In this document: positions 11,273-21,690 of the stretch, piece after piece
Layout of the letters: each line of letters opens with the position of its first letter
Numbering within the stretch: the stretch's first letter is position 1
From: Pleurodeles waltl
Taxonomy: Eukaryota; Chordata; Amphibia; Caudata; Salamandridae
NCBI RefSeq assembly: GCF_031143425.1
Contig: NC_090450.1
Span: 221,351,442 to 221,415,441 of the forward strand
Length of the DNA: 64,000 nt
Direction of reading: 5' to 3'
Made by a program: the position numbers and the translations under genes
The notes under the pieces: generated by a model
Told to the model about the DNA's origin: nothing
The model's input: only the letters and a program-made list of their open reading frames with translations
Databases searched by the model: none

Positions 11273-12738
11273 TTACATCAGTGCTGAGGCCAGAGTCTGA
11301 AAAGCTCGCTGAAAGGCTGCCTGACCAGAATGAATGCCCTCCAGGAATGCATTGGTTTGTTGCAACTGCCTCTCTACACCCTGGATGGCATTCAAAATGG
11401 TAGACTGTCCAACAGTGAGGGACCTGGGGAGGTCAATGGCTTCCTCACTGAGGGCAGCAGGGGTGACTGGGGCTGGGGCTGAGGTGCCTGGGGCAAAGGA
11501 GATGCCCACCCTCCTGGGTGAGCGGGCACGGGGCAAAGGCTGAGGGGCTGCTGGGAGGGTGGTGCTGGAGGGGCGGGTGGGGGCTGTACCTGTAGATGCG
11601 GGGGCACAGATGGGGCCGCCACCACAAGGGAGCTCCCATCAGAGGACGAGTCTGTATCACTGGTGTCAGCTCCTGTCCCCGCCGTGGAGCTCCCCTCTCC
11701 CTCCGTCCCACTGGTGGCTTCAGACTCCATTGTCTCGCCATCCAGGGCCATCTGGAGTGCAGCTCCCTCCTGCTCCGGTGCCACTGCTCCTCCGCCTGAT
11801 GATGCTAATGCACACATGTACAGGGAGACCACAAAAAGGGGGGGGGAGGCAGAAGAAAGACATGTTGAGTGCATGCATTACCGCTACCGTTGGCGGACAC
11901 GACCGACACAGAAGCCCCCTGCACTACGCCGCGCACTTGGGGTCCACTATACAATCCCTGGGACATGGCCAATGAGGCTATGACCGATATCTGCACACAT
12001 GGATGTCACAGGAGCCTGACTAGGTGTAGTTGGCACTGTACCCAGGTGGGGTGGGGTGCCACAGGGTCTGCCTGAAAAAGGGGACTTAACTAGCACACTC
12101 ACCCTGGCCTAGGGAAACACGCAGCCCACCTCCCCCACCCAGACACCTCCACTGCGCGCTGAATCAGCAGAATGAGTGTGTACTCACCCCCTTGTTGCTG
12201 CTGTGATGCCCTCAAGCGCCCATCCAACTCCGGGTACGCCACCGCCAGGATCCTGAACATCAGGGGGGTCATGGTGCAAAGGGCTAGACCTCTGCCGTCT
12301 TCTTGCTCCAGCGGGGAATGTCCTCCAATCTCTTCCAGTAGTGGGTGCTCCGTCTGTGATAGACCCCCAGGGTCCGGACATCCTTGGCGATGGCACGCCA
12401 AATATCCTTCTTCTAGTGGGCGCTAACCTGTATGAATTGTACAGTGGAAAAAGAGAAGTTATTACCAACTGCACCGTCACAGTCATTGGCCCGCATCCCT
12501 ATCCTTGCCATGTGGCACATGCACACTCCGTCGTTTCATGCACGCATCATTCTCCCCACCCCTATCTTTCATCCGCACCACTCCACACAGGCATTGCCCA
12601 TACAGCATGCTCCCAGTGTACTTACCTGTTTGTCTGGAGGACGCAGAGTAGCTTGTACTGGGGGAGGACCCCATCCACAAGTTTCTCCAACTCCTCCGTT
12701 CTGAAGGCAGGGGCCCTTTCCCCAGACGCACGAGCCAT
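11273..12738 (-). pseudogene. Divergent Myb/SANT-like gene of the inner Harbinger, three exons, frameshifted
   Basis: Exon 1 starts at 12,738 (MARASGERAPAFRTEELEKL) and ends at 12,626 with a consensus donor (CAG, GTAAGT). Exon 2 (12,427-12,188) follows an ATACAG acceptor and holds the rest of the Myb/SANT-like domain. KKDIWRAIAKDVRTLGVYHR is readable there, but only in a shifted frame and after an in-frame TAG; it ends in a GTGAGT donor. Exon 3 begins near 11,805 and has an acidic/Ser-rich stretch (EATSGTEGEGSSTAGTGADT). A frameshift near 11,540 is followed by a helical tail (TILNAIQGVERQLQQTNAFL) ending at 11,273. The domain order matches DNA-binding partners of Harbinger transposases. The start lies head-to-head with the transposase gene. 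Several lesions make this copy inactive. Confidence 0.7.
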
Positions 12739-13180
12739 TGTCTCTTCCAGACAGAGGTCACAGCAGCACTTGCAGTGTAGGTCCTCTCCTGTCGAAGATC
12801 AGTATTGAGTGATTGAAGTGATAGAAAATGGCGGTCATGTCCGCGGCGGTGCGTACCGTCACCGTCGGCGTACATCGTCATTGGCTCTTGGGACCCATAG
12901 GGTCCAATGTTAACCAATGCAGAATTGCGCCGCGATCTTCGACCGCCTACCGCTACGGTGTACAACTCCAGCGTAGTTAACTCACATCCCATTGTCCCAC
13001 TTTACAGGTCAGGCAGCCGCCATTTCAGGGGCCCAGATGGCTTTATTTTAACTGCGTCACACATACCTAGGCCTTGCCTCAACACTCATACAGGCAATAT
13101 TCGGGTTATAAATGGTTTTCTGAGTAAGCTGTGTTTACGTACCTCTGAGTTGGTTTACTCTGTGTTCGCTGTTGTCCTTC
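12739..13180. promoter_or_regulatory. Head-to-head spacer between Myb relic and transposase, possible bidirectional promoter
   Basis: About 440 bases separate the start of the minus-strand Myb relic and the first transposase exon on the plus strand. It is rich in CpG and GGCGGT/ACCGCC-like words in its first half ('GGCGGTCATGTCCGCGGCGG' near 12,828). The arrangement implies a shared promoter; no TATA box is obvious. Confidence 0.3.
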
Positions 13181-13184
13181 ATAG

Positions 13185-14865
13185 GCACCGTTCGCTGGGA
13201 CATGTGAGGAGATGGCGGCATCCTCCGGTGTACAGACCGCTGATGGACCTGTCGACAATGGAGGAAAGACATGTGATCATCACCCACAGGCTTGATCGTG
13301 CCACAATTCTGGAACTGAAGAGACAGAAACCACCTCAGCATCTGATCATTGTTACCTTATTATGATGTAGCCAAGTGAGGGGGGCATGATTGGTACACAG
13401 AACAAAAGGTCTCCCCTCCAGGTAATAGTGCAGTTTTTAAATACACCATGTAAGGGCAAGACATTCTTTCTTGATTGTTGGGTATGCCTGCCCTCGAGGG
13501 AACAGTTTCCTGATTCTGTAACGTATAGGTCTCTCATGTCCTTCAGGATCTACCTGAGAGAGAACAACCCCAATTCCCAGGGCAGAGGCATCACTCTGTA
13601 GAATACATGTTTTATTAAAGTCTGGAGAAACCAAAACAGGACTTGAGGTGAAGGCATGGTTTAATTTCTGGAAAGCATTAAGAGCGCCTCTGATAATGAT
13701 TTGAGGGCTTTTGGGGTAAAAAAAATTCTTACGACACAGGTGATAGGGGATGCTAGCTATAAATATTGGGGACAGAACGTCTGGAAATAGCCCAGGAGTC
13801 CTAGGAATACCCTTAAGCCCCTTCTTGTTGCAGGAAATGGGACATTGGCTATGGCTTTTACCTTTTCAGTCTGCTGTTCAATGACACCCTCACCCAAGAG
13901 ATGTCCGAGATATTTTACTTTCCGGCAGGCAAATTTCGATTTGCTTGGCATTGATATGTACCCAAACATTTTGTGACTCTGGAAGGATGGCTTGTAGGTG
14001 GTGCAAATGTGCACAGTTGGAGCCAGACCTGATGCCAGCCATCCACCATCCCACAGGAATCCCCCCTCAAGTGCAGGTGCTGTCAGTACTCCATTTCCTT
14101 GCAAGTGGGTCTTTTCAAACTACAGTGGCCATAGCATCAGGGATGTCCCAGCCTATGTTTTCCAACGTGTTGTCCAGAGTGTTGTCTGACCTACTGAAAT
14201 ACATGCGCACCTACATCGTATTCCCCAGGTGCAGGATTTGCCCACAGTGAAAGGTGACTTCTATATCCTGGGACATATCCCCAACATCATTAGTTCCATT
14301 GATGGTACACATGTGGCATTTGTCCCCCCACAGGAATGAATAGGTGTACAGAAACCACAAAAGCTACCATTCTATGAATGTGCAGATGGTGTGTTTGGCA
14401 GACCAGTACATCTCCCATGTGAATGCCAAGTATCCTGGCTCAGTAGATGACACTTACATTTTGAGGAATAGCAGCATCCCTTATGTGATGGGGCAACTCC
14501 AGAGGCACCGGGTGTGGCTAATAGGTGAGCCCAAGGTCCCAACACAGATAGCATAGGTGTCTGGCTATGGGAGAGTCCCTAATGGTTGCTGTATGTCTCA
14601 CAGTTGTCTCTCTATATTTGCAGGTGGCTCTGGTTACCCCAACCTGTCATGGCTACTTACCCCAGTTAGGAATCCCAGGACGAGGGCAGAGGAACCCTAC
14701 AATGAGGCACATGGGCATACTAGGAGGATAATTGAGCGTACTTTCGGCCTCCTGAAGGCCAGATTCCGGTGCCTCCATCTGACAGGTGGCTCTCTTTACT
14801 ACTCACCGAAGAAGGTGTACCAGATCACCGTGGCATGCTGTATGTTGCACAATCTGGCTTTGTGA
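13185..14865 (+). pseudogene. Harbinger transposase (HARBI1-like), inner copy, interrupted by a Gypsy fragment
   Basis: The N-terminal exon (PPVYRPLMDLSTMEERH, then HRLDRATILEL) stops at about 13,317. The frame resumes at 14,008 as CAQLEPDLMPAIHHPTGIPP. In between lies minus-strand Gypsy pol sequence. The catalytic core follows: first Asp in ISSIDGTHVAF (~14,300), second Asp in KYPGSVDDTYI (~14,445). A ~97-bp intron runs from donor ATAG-GTGAGC (14,525) to acceptor TTTGCAG (14,621). The last exon reads YPNLSWLLTPVRNPRTRAEE and then RRIIERTFGLLKARF, with the third acidic residue Glu. A frameshift near 14,240 and a TGA near 14,338 also break it. All three DDE residues are still visible. Confidence 0.88.
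13318..14007 (-). mobile_element. Internal Ty3/Gypsy pol fragment (RT end and RNase H) inside the transposase gene
   Basis: On the minus strand the order is: RT C-terminus (INAKQIEI, then VKYLGHLLGEGVIEQQ and LRVFLGLLGYFQTFCPQYL, 14,000-13,760), then RNase H (CILQSDASALGIGVVLSQVD, KLFPRGQAYPTIKKECLALT, 13,634-13,440), then YYLEGRPFVLCTNHAPLTWL, then RWFLSLQ (to ~13,320). These are classical Gypsy motifs. No LTR, PBS or PPT is present, so this is a piece of the pol interior rather than a normal insertion. The transposase codons on both sides join without loss (LEL then CAQLE). A few stops show it is dead. Confidence 0.85.
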
Positions 14866-15654
14866 CGCCAGGTGCCTTTGCTGCAGGAGGATGGGCCTGA
14901 TGTTGGTCTTGTGGCAGCTGTGGAGCCTGTGGACAGTGAAAAAGAGGAGGCAGAAGAAGAAGATATAGACAACCGAAACAACATCATCATGCAATATTTC
15001 CAGTGAGACACCGGTAAGTGACTGGCACTGCTCCTCTCATATCAGACTACTGTAGGACATTGCATGATTCTGCCTTTTTGCCTCTGTGTATGGACCCTGA
15101 CAGTTCACATTGTTTTTCCATTTTACAGATCTGTGTACCACTTTCTGCCTTCTGCTATGTTTAATGCTGCCCAACAACTGTCTAAGATTGGTATGTGAAA
15201 ATGAACATTGACATTGCTATTTTTCTGAAAGTTTGCAATAACACATTTGTGAAAGTACAGACTGACTCCAGATTGATTTGTGATTCAAGGGTGTTTATTT
15301 CAGAGCTAATAAGTGGAGGGGGCTGTGCAATGGGCTGGGGTGATGGTGGAGGAATGTCCATGGTAGAGTCCAGTCTATTGGCATCACAGGTGCATTGTCC
15401 AAGGAGGCATAAGAAGTGGAGTAATGGCAGTTGAAAGTGGACAGGGTAACGGAGTGGGACAGAAGGGTGACTATCAGGAGAGTCCTATTTCCTGGCGGGG
15501 GTCTTGGCAATGTTCTCTGTCTTGTGCCTGGATCGCAGGGACCGTTTGCGGGGTGGTTCTCCTTCTGCAGGGGGTGGGGTGCTGGTGGCCTGTTGGTCCT
15601 GTGGCGGAACCTCCTGTCCACTAGCGCCGGCGGAGGTGGAGGGCTGTTCATCGT

Positions 15655-17016
15655 TCAGGCTAGTGTCAGGGGCCCATTGGTGTGCACTGTGTCCCTCTTG
15701 GTGTTGGCCATGTCTGCCAGCACCCCTGCAATGGTGACCAGGGCGTTGTTAATGGACTTCAAGTCCTCCCTGATCCCCAGGTAGTGTTCCTCCTGCGGCC
15801 GCTGGGTCTCCTGAAACTTGGCCAGTACCGTGCCCATGGTTTCCTGGGAATGATGGTATGCTCCCATGATGTTGGAGAGTGCCTCGTGCAGAGTGGGTTC
15901 CCTGGGCCTGTCCTCCCCTTGTCGCACAGCAGTCCTCCCAGCTTCCCTGTTATCCTGTGCCTCTGTCCACTGAACCGTGAGCCCACTGCCACTGACCCCA
16001 GGTCCCTGAATGTCTTGGGTTAGTAGGGTTGCCTGGGGTCCCTGTAGTGGTGGACACACTGCTGATTGACGTGTCCTGGGGACAGTGGCATGGGCCCGCT
16101 GGGTGGGTGCTGTGGGGGTGTTTCCTGAGGGGGGAGGTTCTGTGGTTGTTTGTGACAGTGGCAGAGGAACCCACTGTCCCGAGGTCCCAAATGGGCCGGG
16201 CTGGTCATCTTGATCCAGGAGTGCAGAGCTGCTGTCGTCACCGTGGGCCTCTTCTGTGGGGGGACTGGATATGTATGGCACCTCCTGTCCGGTGACGTTG
16301 GGTAGGGGTCCTGTTTGGGGGTAAATGCATAGTTATTGTATCTGTGTGTGCTCTCTTGTCCAAAGTGTGAGTTACCCTCTACACCTGTGGTTGGCTTATT
16401 GTCTTTGGCCTTGTGTGATTGTTAATTTTGGGGCCTGGGTGAGTATCTGTACTGGACATGCTTTGGTGATGGGTGTACGTGCATTGGTGTGACATGAAGG
16501 CCTTGGAATTGGGATGTGTGGGTTGTGATAGTGGGGTATCTGTGGGGTATTGGGGTGATGGGTGTGAGGGTAGGGGTAGGAGTTTGTGATGGCATGCAGG
16601 TAGGGTGGGGGGATATAGTAGGAAAACTTTGACTTACCAGAGTCCAGTCCTCCTGCTACTCCTGCCAGGCCCTCAGGATGCAGTATTGCCAAGACTTGCT
16701 CTTCCTGTGTTGTTAGTTGTGGGGGAGGAGGTGGGAGTCCACTGCCAATCCTCTGTACTGCTACCTGGTGTTTGGATACCACTGAACACACCTTCCCCCG
16801 TAGGTTGTTCCACCTCTTCCTGATGTCATCCCGTGTTCTTGGATGCTGTCCCACTGCGTTGACCCTGTCGACAATTCTCCGCCATAGCTCCATCTTCCTA
16901 GCAACGGATGTCCGCTGCACCTGTGATCCGAAAAGCTGTGGCTCTACCCAGATTATTTCCTCCACCATGACCCTGAGCTCCTCCTCAGAAAACCTGGGGT
17001 GTCTTTGAGGTGCCAT
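15655..17016 (-). CDS. Myb/SANT-like DNA-binding protein of the inner Harbinger, two exons, intact frame
   Basis: Exon 1 (17,016-16,638) begins MAPQRHPRFSEEELRVMVEE, the start of a NAIF1-type Myb/SANT-like domain (to about residue 80: TRDDIRKRWNNLRGKVCSVV). It ends at a consensus donor (GACTCTG, GTAAGT). Exon 2 begins at 16,310 after a CCCCCAAACAG acceptor. The two exons total 1,035 bases and stay in one frame: 344 residues plus stop. Residues ~140-230 are acidic and Pro/Ser/Thr-rich; the C-terminus (~270-335) is predicted helical (MGTVLAKFQETQRPQEEHYL). Such proteins recognise the ends of Harbinger elements and bring the transposase into the nucleus and onto the DNA. The gene converges on the dead transposase. 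An intact frame next to a dead transposase suggests fairly recent activity or constraint. Confidence 0.75.
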
Positions 17017-17622
17017 GATGTGGTGTGGGTGATTTGTGAGGTGCTGTCTGTTGTGATGTGTGGGGGGATGTGTTGGTGTGTTTTGCTTGAGGTGCGTGGA
17101 TGTTGTATGAGTGATGGTGTTGTGTGCCTGTGCCTGTGGATGCTGGTGTTGTGTTTTCTATTCTCTCTCTCTGGGCTTCTTCCAAACAGGTCGTTGTAAG
17201 AGGTTGTGGGTAATGTGGGTATGTGTTTTATATTGGATTGGGTGTGCGGGTGTGGTGTGTGTATGTGTGTCAGGTGTGTGTATTTTGATTTGTGCAATGT
17301 GGTTGTGTTTTGTAAATGTGTGTATTTTGAGCGTGGCGGTGTGTATTGCCAATGGATTACCATGGCTAAATGACCGCTGTGTTGATTCGTGGGTCGTGAT
17401 AGTGTGGGCGTAGTTCTGTTGGCGTGACGGTGTAGGTTTTGGTATCACCAGTTTATCACTGACCTTTGGTGTGGCGGACTTGTATGGGTGTCTGTATTGT
17501 GGCGGATTACGAGATGTGGGTCGTAATACCTGTAGCAGACTTCAGCCATGGCTACAGTATCTTGATGGCCGCCAGCACGGCAGTAAGCGGGATTTACCGC
17601 CAGGTTTGTAATGAGGGCCTAT
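17017..17622. promoter_or_regulatory. Upstream region of the Myb/SANT gene and right end of the inner Harbinger
   Basis: Bases 17,017-17,340 are GT-rich (GTGTGTATGTGTGTCAGGTG). The stretch resembles 19,130-19,420 upstream of the outer Myb exon, e.g. 'GTCAGGTGTGT' and 'CATGGCTRAATG'. The last 150 bases carry the terminal inverted repeat, ending 'ACCGCCAGGTTTGTAATG' near 17,615. The GT-rich stretch probably holds the promoter, but I see no clear core element. Confidence 0.45.
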
Positions 17623-17679
17623 ATCTCATTTTGATATAGTATATACAGAACCAGCTTCGTACGCACATCATGTGAGATT

Positions 17680-18650
17680 TAAATGTATTGTGGACTTCAG
17701 CAAAAGGGGGCACTTTTCTGGTGTTTGTAGTGGCAGTACCAGTGCCTCCTGGCCTTAGCTGTCCTGTTAGTCCCTGTACTACACATAGAATTCAGATGTT
17801 TTCACCCAGGTGGGTAGACCTCAACAGAGGGTTGTGACACAGAAGTCTTTGTTGCAGGGGGCACTGTGCTGGCTGAGTGGAGTAACAGTGACAGAGCCTC
17901 CTGGCCTTAGCAGTCATGTCAGTCCCTGTACTTCACATAGTATTCAGATTTTAACCACCCAGGTGACTACACTTCAATGTGGCAGTGACAAACAAGTTAC
18001 AAGTAAGTAGAATACACTGTTTTGGTGTTTGGAGTTGCAGTAACAGTGCTTGCTGGGAGTGATAATCATGTCAGTCCCTGTGCTATACAGACTATACATA
18101 TGTTATGGTGAGTCCACTTCAATTGGGAGTTGACATTCAAGGGTCTTTGGAGCCACGGTCACTGGGCTGGCTGAGTGGAATAACAGTACCAGAGCCTCCT
18201 GATCTTAGCAGTCATGTCAGTCGCTGTATTACACGCAGTATACAACTTTATTCCTCCCAGGTGAGGACATTTCAATTGGAAATTGAGTGACAAGGGTCTT
18301 TAGTGCAGAGGCCACTGGGCAGCAGAGTGGAGTGAAAATAACAGTGCCTGTTGGGAGTTGTAGTCATGTCAGTCTCTGTACTACACACTCACTATACAAA
18401 GGTCATCCTCTCAGGTGGGTACACTTCAATGGTGAGTTCACAAACAAGATACGTTAGAGAAGGATACACTGTTCTGGTTTTGTAATTGTGTAGCAGTGCC
18501 TGTTGGGAATTGTAGTGCTGTAAATCTCTGTACTAAAAAACACTATCGACAGATGTTGTTCCCCTAGGTGAGTCTGCTTCACATGTGAGATGCCAGACCA
18601 GGGTCTATGGACAGGTGGACACTGGGCTGGTGAGTGGGGCGACAGTGAAG
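17680..18650. repeat. ~152-bp tandem repeat, right block (about 6 units)
   Basis: The anchor 'AGTCCCTGTA' and close variants fall at 17,769, 17,921, 18,073, 18,219, 18,371 and ~18,522 (spacings 152, 152, 146, 152, 151). Units also share 'GCCTCCTGGCCTTAGCAGTC' and 'CCAGGTGAGT'-like ends. They match the block at 6,620-7,330. The repeats fill the intron of the outer Myb/SANT gene. Confidence 0.88.
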
Positions 18651-18720
18651 GTGGCAAAGGGTGAGCAGTGAGCATGCATGACAATACATTTTGGCAGGAT
18701 AATTTTATGTGGTGACTTAC

Positions 18721-19056
18721 TAGACTCCACTCCCCAAGGTATTCCTGTCAAGCCCTCATAATGCAGGATGGCCAAGATCTTCTCCTCCCAGGATATGAGT
18801 TGTGAGGGAGGAAGGGGTGGACCACCACTAGTCTTCTGGACCTGCAGCTGGTGCCTGGATGCCATGGAACGGACCTTCCCCCCGAGGTCATTCCAGAATT
18901 CACTCTATCCACCATCCTTTGCTACATTTCCATTTTCCTGGTGATAGTAGTGATTTGAACTTGGGCTCCAAATAAATTTGGCTCTATTCTTATGATTTCA
19001 TACGTCATGACTCTTAACTCACCTTCAGTGAAACTGGGATTTTTCTGGGGTGACAT
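18721..19056 (-). pseudogene. 5' exon of the outer Harbinger Myb/SANT-like gene, broken
   Basis: The exon begins MSPQKNPSFTEGELRVMTYE, closely following the inner gene (MAPQRHPRFSEEELRVMVEE). It has the equivalent 'EPNLFGAQVQ' block (inner: EPQLFGSQVQ). A stop follows ITRKMEM and a frameshift moves the end of the domain to another frame. The donor GTAAGT at 18,720 corresponds to that of the inner gene. Its 3' exon is at 5,472-6,109, past the inserted inner element. It is therefore both split by insertion and mutated. Confidence 0.75.
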
Positions 19057-19675
19057 GGTTGTGATAAAAAAAAGGAGCAAGTAAACAAGTGACGTTGAGT
19101 TCATGAATTTGGGAAGTGCAAATGGTAGTGACTGGAAATAGAACTGTGTTGAGGATGTGTGATGTGTGCTTAGGGAAAGTTTGAGGGGTGCCTATTATGC
19201 GGTTTAGTATTTGTTGGATGTCCTCTGGCTTCTGTGTTTGGTGTTGGAGATGCTTAGGAGTGTGGTGTGTGGAGGGGTGTGTTTTATAGTGTGTTTTGCT
19301 CGTCTGTCAAGTGTGGCAATATGTGTCAGGTGTGTTGTTTTCAAATCCATCCAATGTGGTGTTGTGTATTACTTTGGTGGCCACGGACCACTGTGGTACA
19401 AACCGCAGTTGGCTGACTGGCATGGCTGAATGCCACTGCGACTTTTGACTTGCAATACGGTCGGTGGTTGGTCGACGGGCTCTTGGTGCTGTGGTTGGAC
19501 TGCCTATTTCCTGCTCTCAACTGTACAGGAAGGCTGGCATTTTTGGCTGGAGTTTGGAGGTCCTACTGCCGTTACTCGTAATTTGGTTGTCTGTGAAACT
19601 GCAATATGGTGATCTGTTGGCGACTGCCACTATGGTGGTCTGGCAGTCCAATTGCTAAACTCATATTGAGGTCCT
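19057..19675. other. Upstream region and right end of the outer Harbinger
   Basis: GT-rich sequence similar to the upstream region of the inner Myb gene, then a region ending in a diverged terminal repeat (reverse complement begins near 19,672 with GACCTCAATATGAG, against GCCCTCATTACAAA in the inner copy). No other gene seen. Confidence 0.45.
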
Positions 19676-20280
19676 CAGTCTTGGTGCTTTGCCACTGGAA
19701 CTGAGGCCCCACTGCAAGGCCTCTTGAGTTATAAGGGATAAGGACGCAAGATGTTGGATAAGGCCATAAGCCCGGGAAATTTCAGGACCATTCTCACTGA
19801 GATCTAAGATTGAGCCAGAATCAGTGGGATCATGTTTTGAATGTCTCAGACTTACTGAGTGGGTGGGTAGGACATTGGTAGGACCTGCCAAGTCTTGGTA
19901 AGTCACCTGTTTACGACCCTAACTTGTATTGCCAAAACTGTTTGCTTACATGACCCATTCCTGACAAATCATGTGGCCCCAACCAAGTCCATCTATCCAC
20001 AATTAATATGCACCCCCTTCTTGCAAAATCAATGTTCCTATATTAAAAAACATAAGGCATCCTCCAGCTGTCACTAAATATTCCCATGGTGCCCCTCTCA
20101 GTTATGTGTGCATCATTGTACTGACAGCTGTTTTTGTTGGGACACAAGCTCCACCGAGCCAAGTCAAGAGGGCCCCTATTTTTCTCTTGCATGATTTCAA
20201 AGTTGAAAATCGGGGCAACCAATTGGTGGTGTGATAATATGGTGAATGACAAGCATATCCTTTCAAAAATATCAAGTTAC
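19676..20280. repeat. Unclassified interspersed repeat (weak match to 44.8-45.1 kb)
   Basis: Bases 19,900-20,180 share scattered words and order with 44,790-45,060 ('GTATTGCCAAA', 'GCAGCTGTTTT', 'TCTTGCATG'). This suggests two old copies of one repeat in the same orientation. No coding content is recognised. Confidence 0.3.
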
Positions 20281-21073
20281 ATCAATATTGTGTTAAAATA
20301 TTCTTAATACAAAAATATTGAGGAACAGAATTTAAAAGAATGACATTTGTAAAGTATATATTATAGGTTTAAAATATATTGTTGTTTGTCACATAATTTC
20401 ATTTAAACCAGTACCATAACATATCATTTTCAAATTAATTTAACATATATTAGTTATAACTATTTTAGGTGTTATTAATATTAATGTAACTCTTTTATTT
20501 GTTTTCAGTAGTGTTGGTAATTTCTAAAGTGTAATTTGCTTTACATTTAATTAGTAATGAATAAGTTAGTAGTAGGTTGTTAGGGTTGTAGGGTAGGAGG
20601 GTGAGAAGCTGTGTTACATTAATATTTATGTTAATCAAATATTCTATTGGAATTTATGAACATTGTTTATTTGATGAATTGTTATTTTAATTATTGAAGG
20701 GTGTTTTGCAGTGATTAACATATATTTTATATTTCTATCTTTTATTTACTCATTCATAATTTAGTAGTGGTTTGTTGGGTATGTAGTAGAACAGGGTGAT
20801 AAATAATTTCAATTAAAATGTTTGTTTTACGTGAATTCCGTTTTATGTTAATTAGGACCCCTCCAAAGTCCTACAGGATCCCTATGGTTGCTTAGGTTGG
20901 AGTGAATGTAACCCCGCCAAAGTCACACACATTTGCTTAAATTCTTTGATGTTTATACTGTTTATTACAATATGTTAAATTTGTACTATATCATTGGTAA
21001 TCCTATTTTTAGTTATTGGTAATATTTTTGAAATATTTGCTCAAATTGTTTAAAAATGTTGTTTATTGTTTTT

Positions 21074-21131
<58 letters not shown>

Positions 21132-21690
21132 TTTCTTTAGTAATATATTTAGTTCACAGTACTAATTACATTATTTTCTATATTCATTTTAATATATAAA
21201 TTAAATTACAGATATGGTTTGGTTATGTATGTTAGTTGTTAATATTCACTCTTAGGTTAGTATTAATATTTTTAATTTAACATATTTAAAAGAAAATCTA
21301 TATTTGTTTTATATTCAATTTGAAATTTAAATTAGATCAGAGATACATTTTGGTTATATATGTTTGTTGATATTTTCATATCAGTTATTAATAATATTTT
21401 TGATTTTGACTTGCCTATATCTTTGCCACTTTTTGACGAACATTCAAAACATTTTCCCAAAAAAGTGTTCCTGATAACCTTGTTGTACACGTGTACATGG
21501 GAAAATTTGGGGTTGATCCATCAAAAAGTTGGGTAAAAAAAGAGCATTTCCCATTATAATTCCCAAAGGGATTTTGAAGACGACTAAAGCCCGAATTGGT
21601 AGATGGAATTACACAAAGGGCAAAAAAGCATATTTTTTTAACTTTGCAAAAAAACCTGGCGGATCCGTGAATTCAGAAATATTTTTTAAA
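20281..21690. other. AT-rich stretch with an (AT)n microsatellite at 21,081-21,126
   Basis: About 1.4 kb of AT-rich sequence, without any recognised gene. Parts look internally repetitive ('TTTGGTTATGTATGTTAGTTG' near 21,219 and 'TTTGGTTATATATGTTTGTTG' near 21,350, about 130 bases apart). A run of 23 AT dinucleotides occupies 21,081-21,126. Confidence 0.6.

Larger units (their letters stand above)
7627..17622 (+). mobile_element. Inner PIF/Harbinger element, ~10 kb, with one transposase and two Myb/SANT genes
   Basis: The left end reads CATTACAGCCCTGGCGGT and the right end, in reverse complement, CATTACAAACCTGGCGGT, so the ends are imperfect terminal inverted repeats. Both ends are rich in GGCGGT/ACCGCC. 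Inside are a transposase pseudogene (+, 13.2-14.9 kb), a divergent Myb/SANT pseudogene (-, 11.3-12.7 kb) and a convergent, intact-looking Myb/SANT gene (-, 15.7-17.0 kb). No exact target duplication is visible (TAA on the left, TAT on the right). The element sits in the 152-bp repeat intron of the outer Harbinger. It may itself be a composite of two elements. Confidence 0.65.
1..19675 (+). mobile_element. Outer PIF/Harbinger-type element, decayed, left end outside the window
   Basis: Three blocks in consistent order mark this element: a Harbinger transposase pseudogene on the plus strand (3.2-4.0 kb), the 3' exon of a Myb/SANT-like gene on the minus strand (5.47-6.11 kb) and its 5' exon far away at 18.72-19.06 kb. 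The two gene pieces are separated by a second Harbinger element (7.63-17.62 kb). The right end, around 19,640-19,675, reads in reverse complement as a diverged form of the inner element's terminal repeat. No left terminal repeat is visible, so the element probably starts before position 1. PIF/Harbinger elements usually encode a DDE transposase and a Myb-like DNA-binding partner, which fits. The outline is inference; the coding relics are seen directly. Confidence 0.6.
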
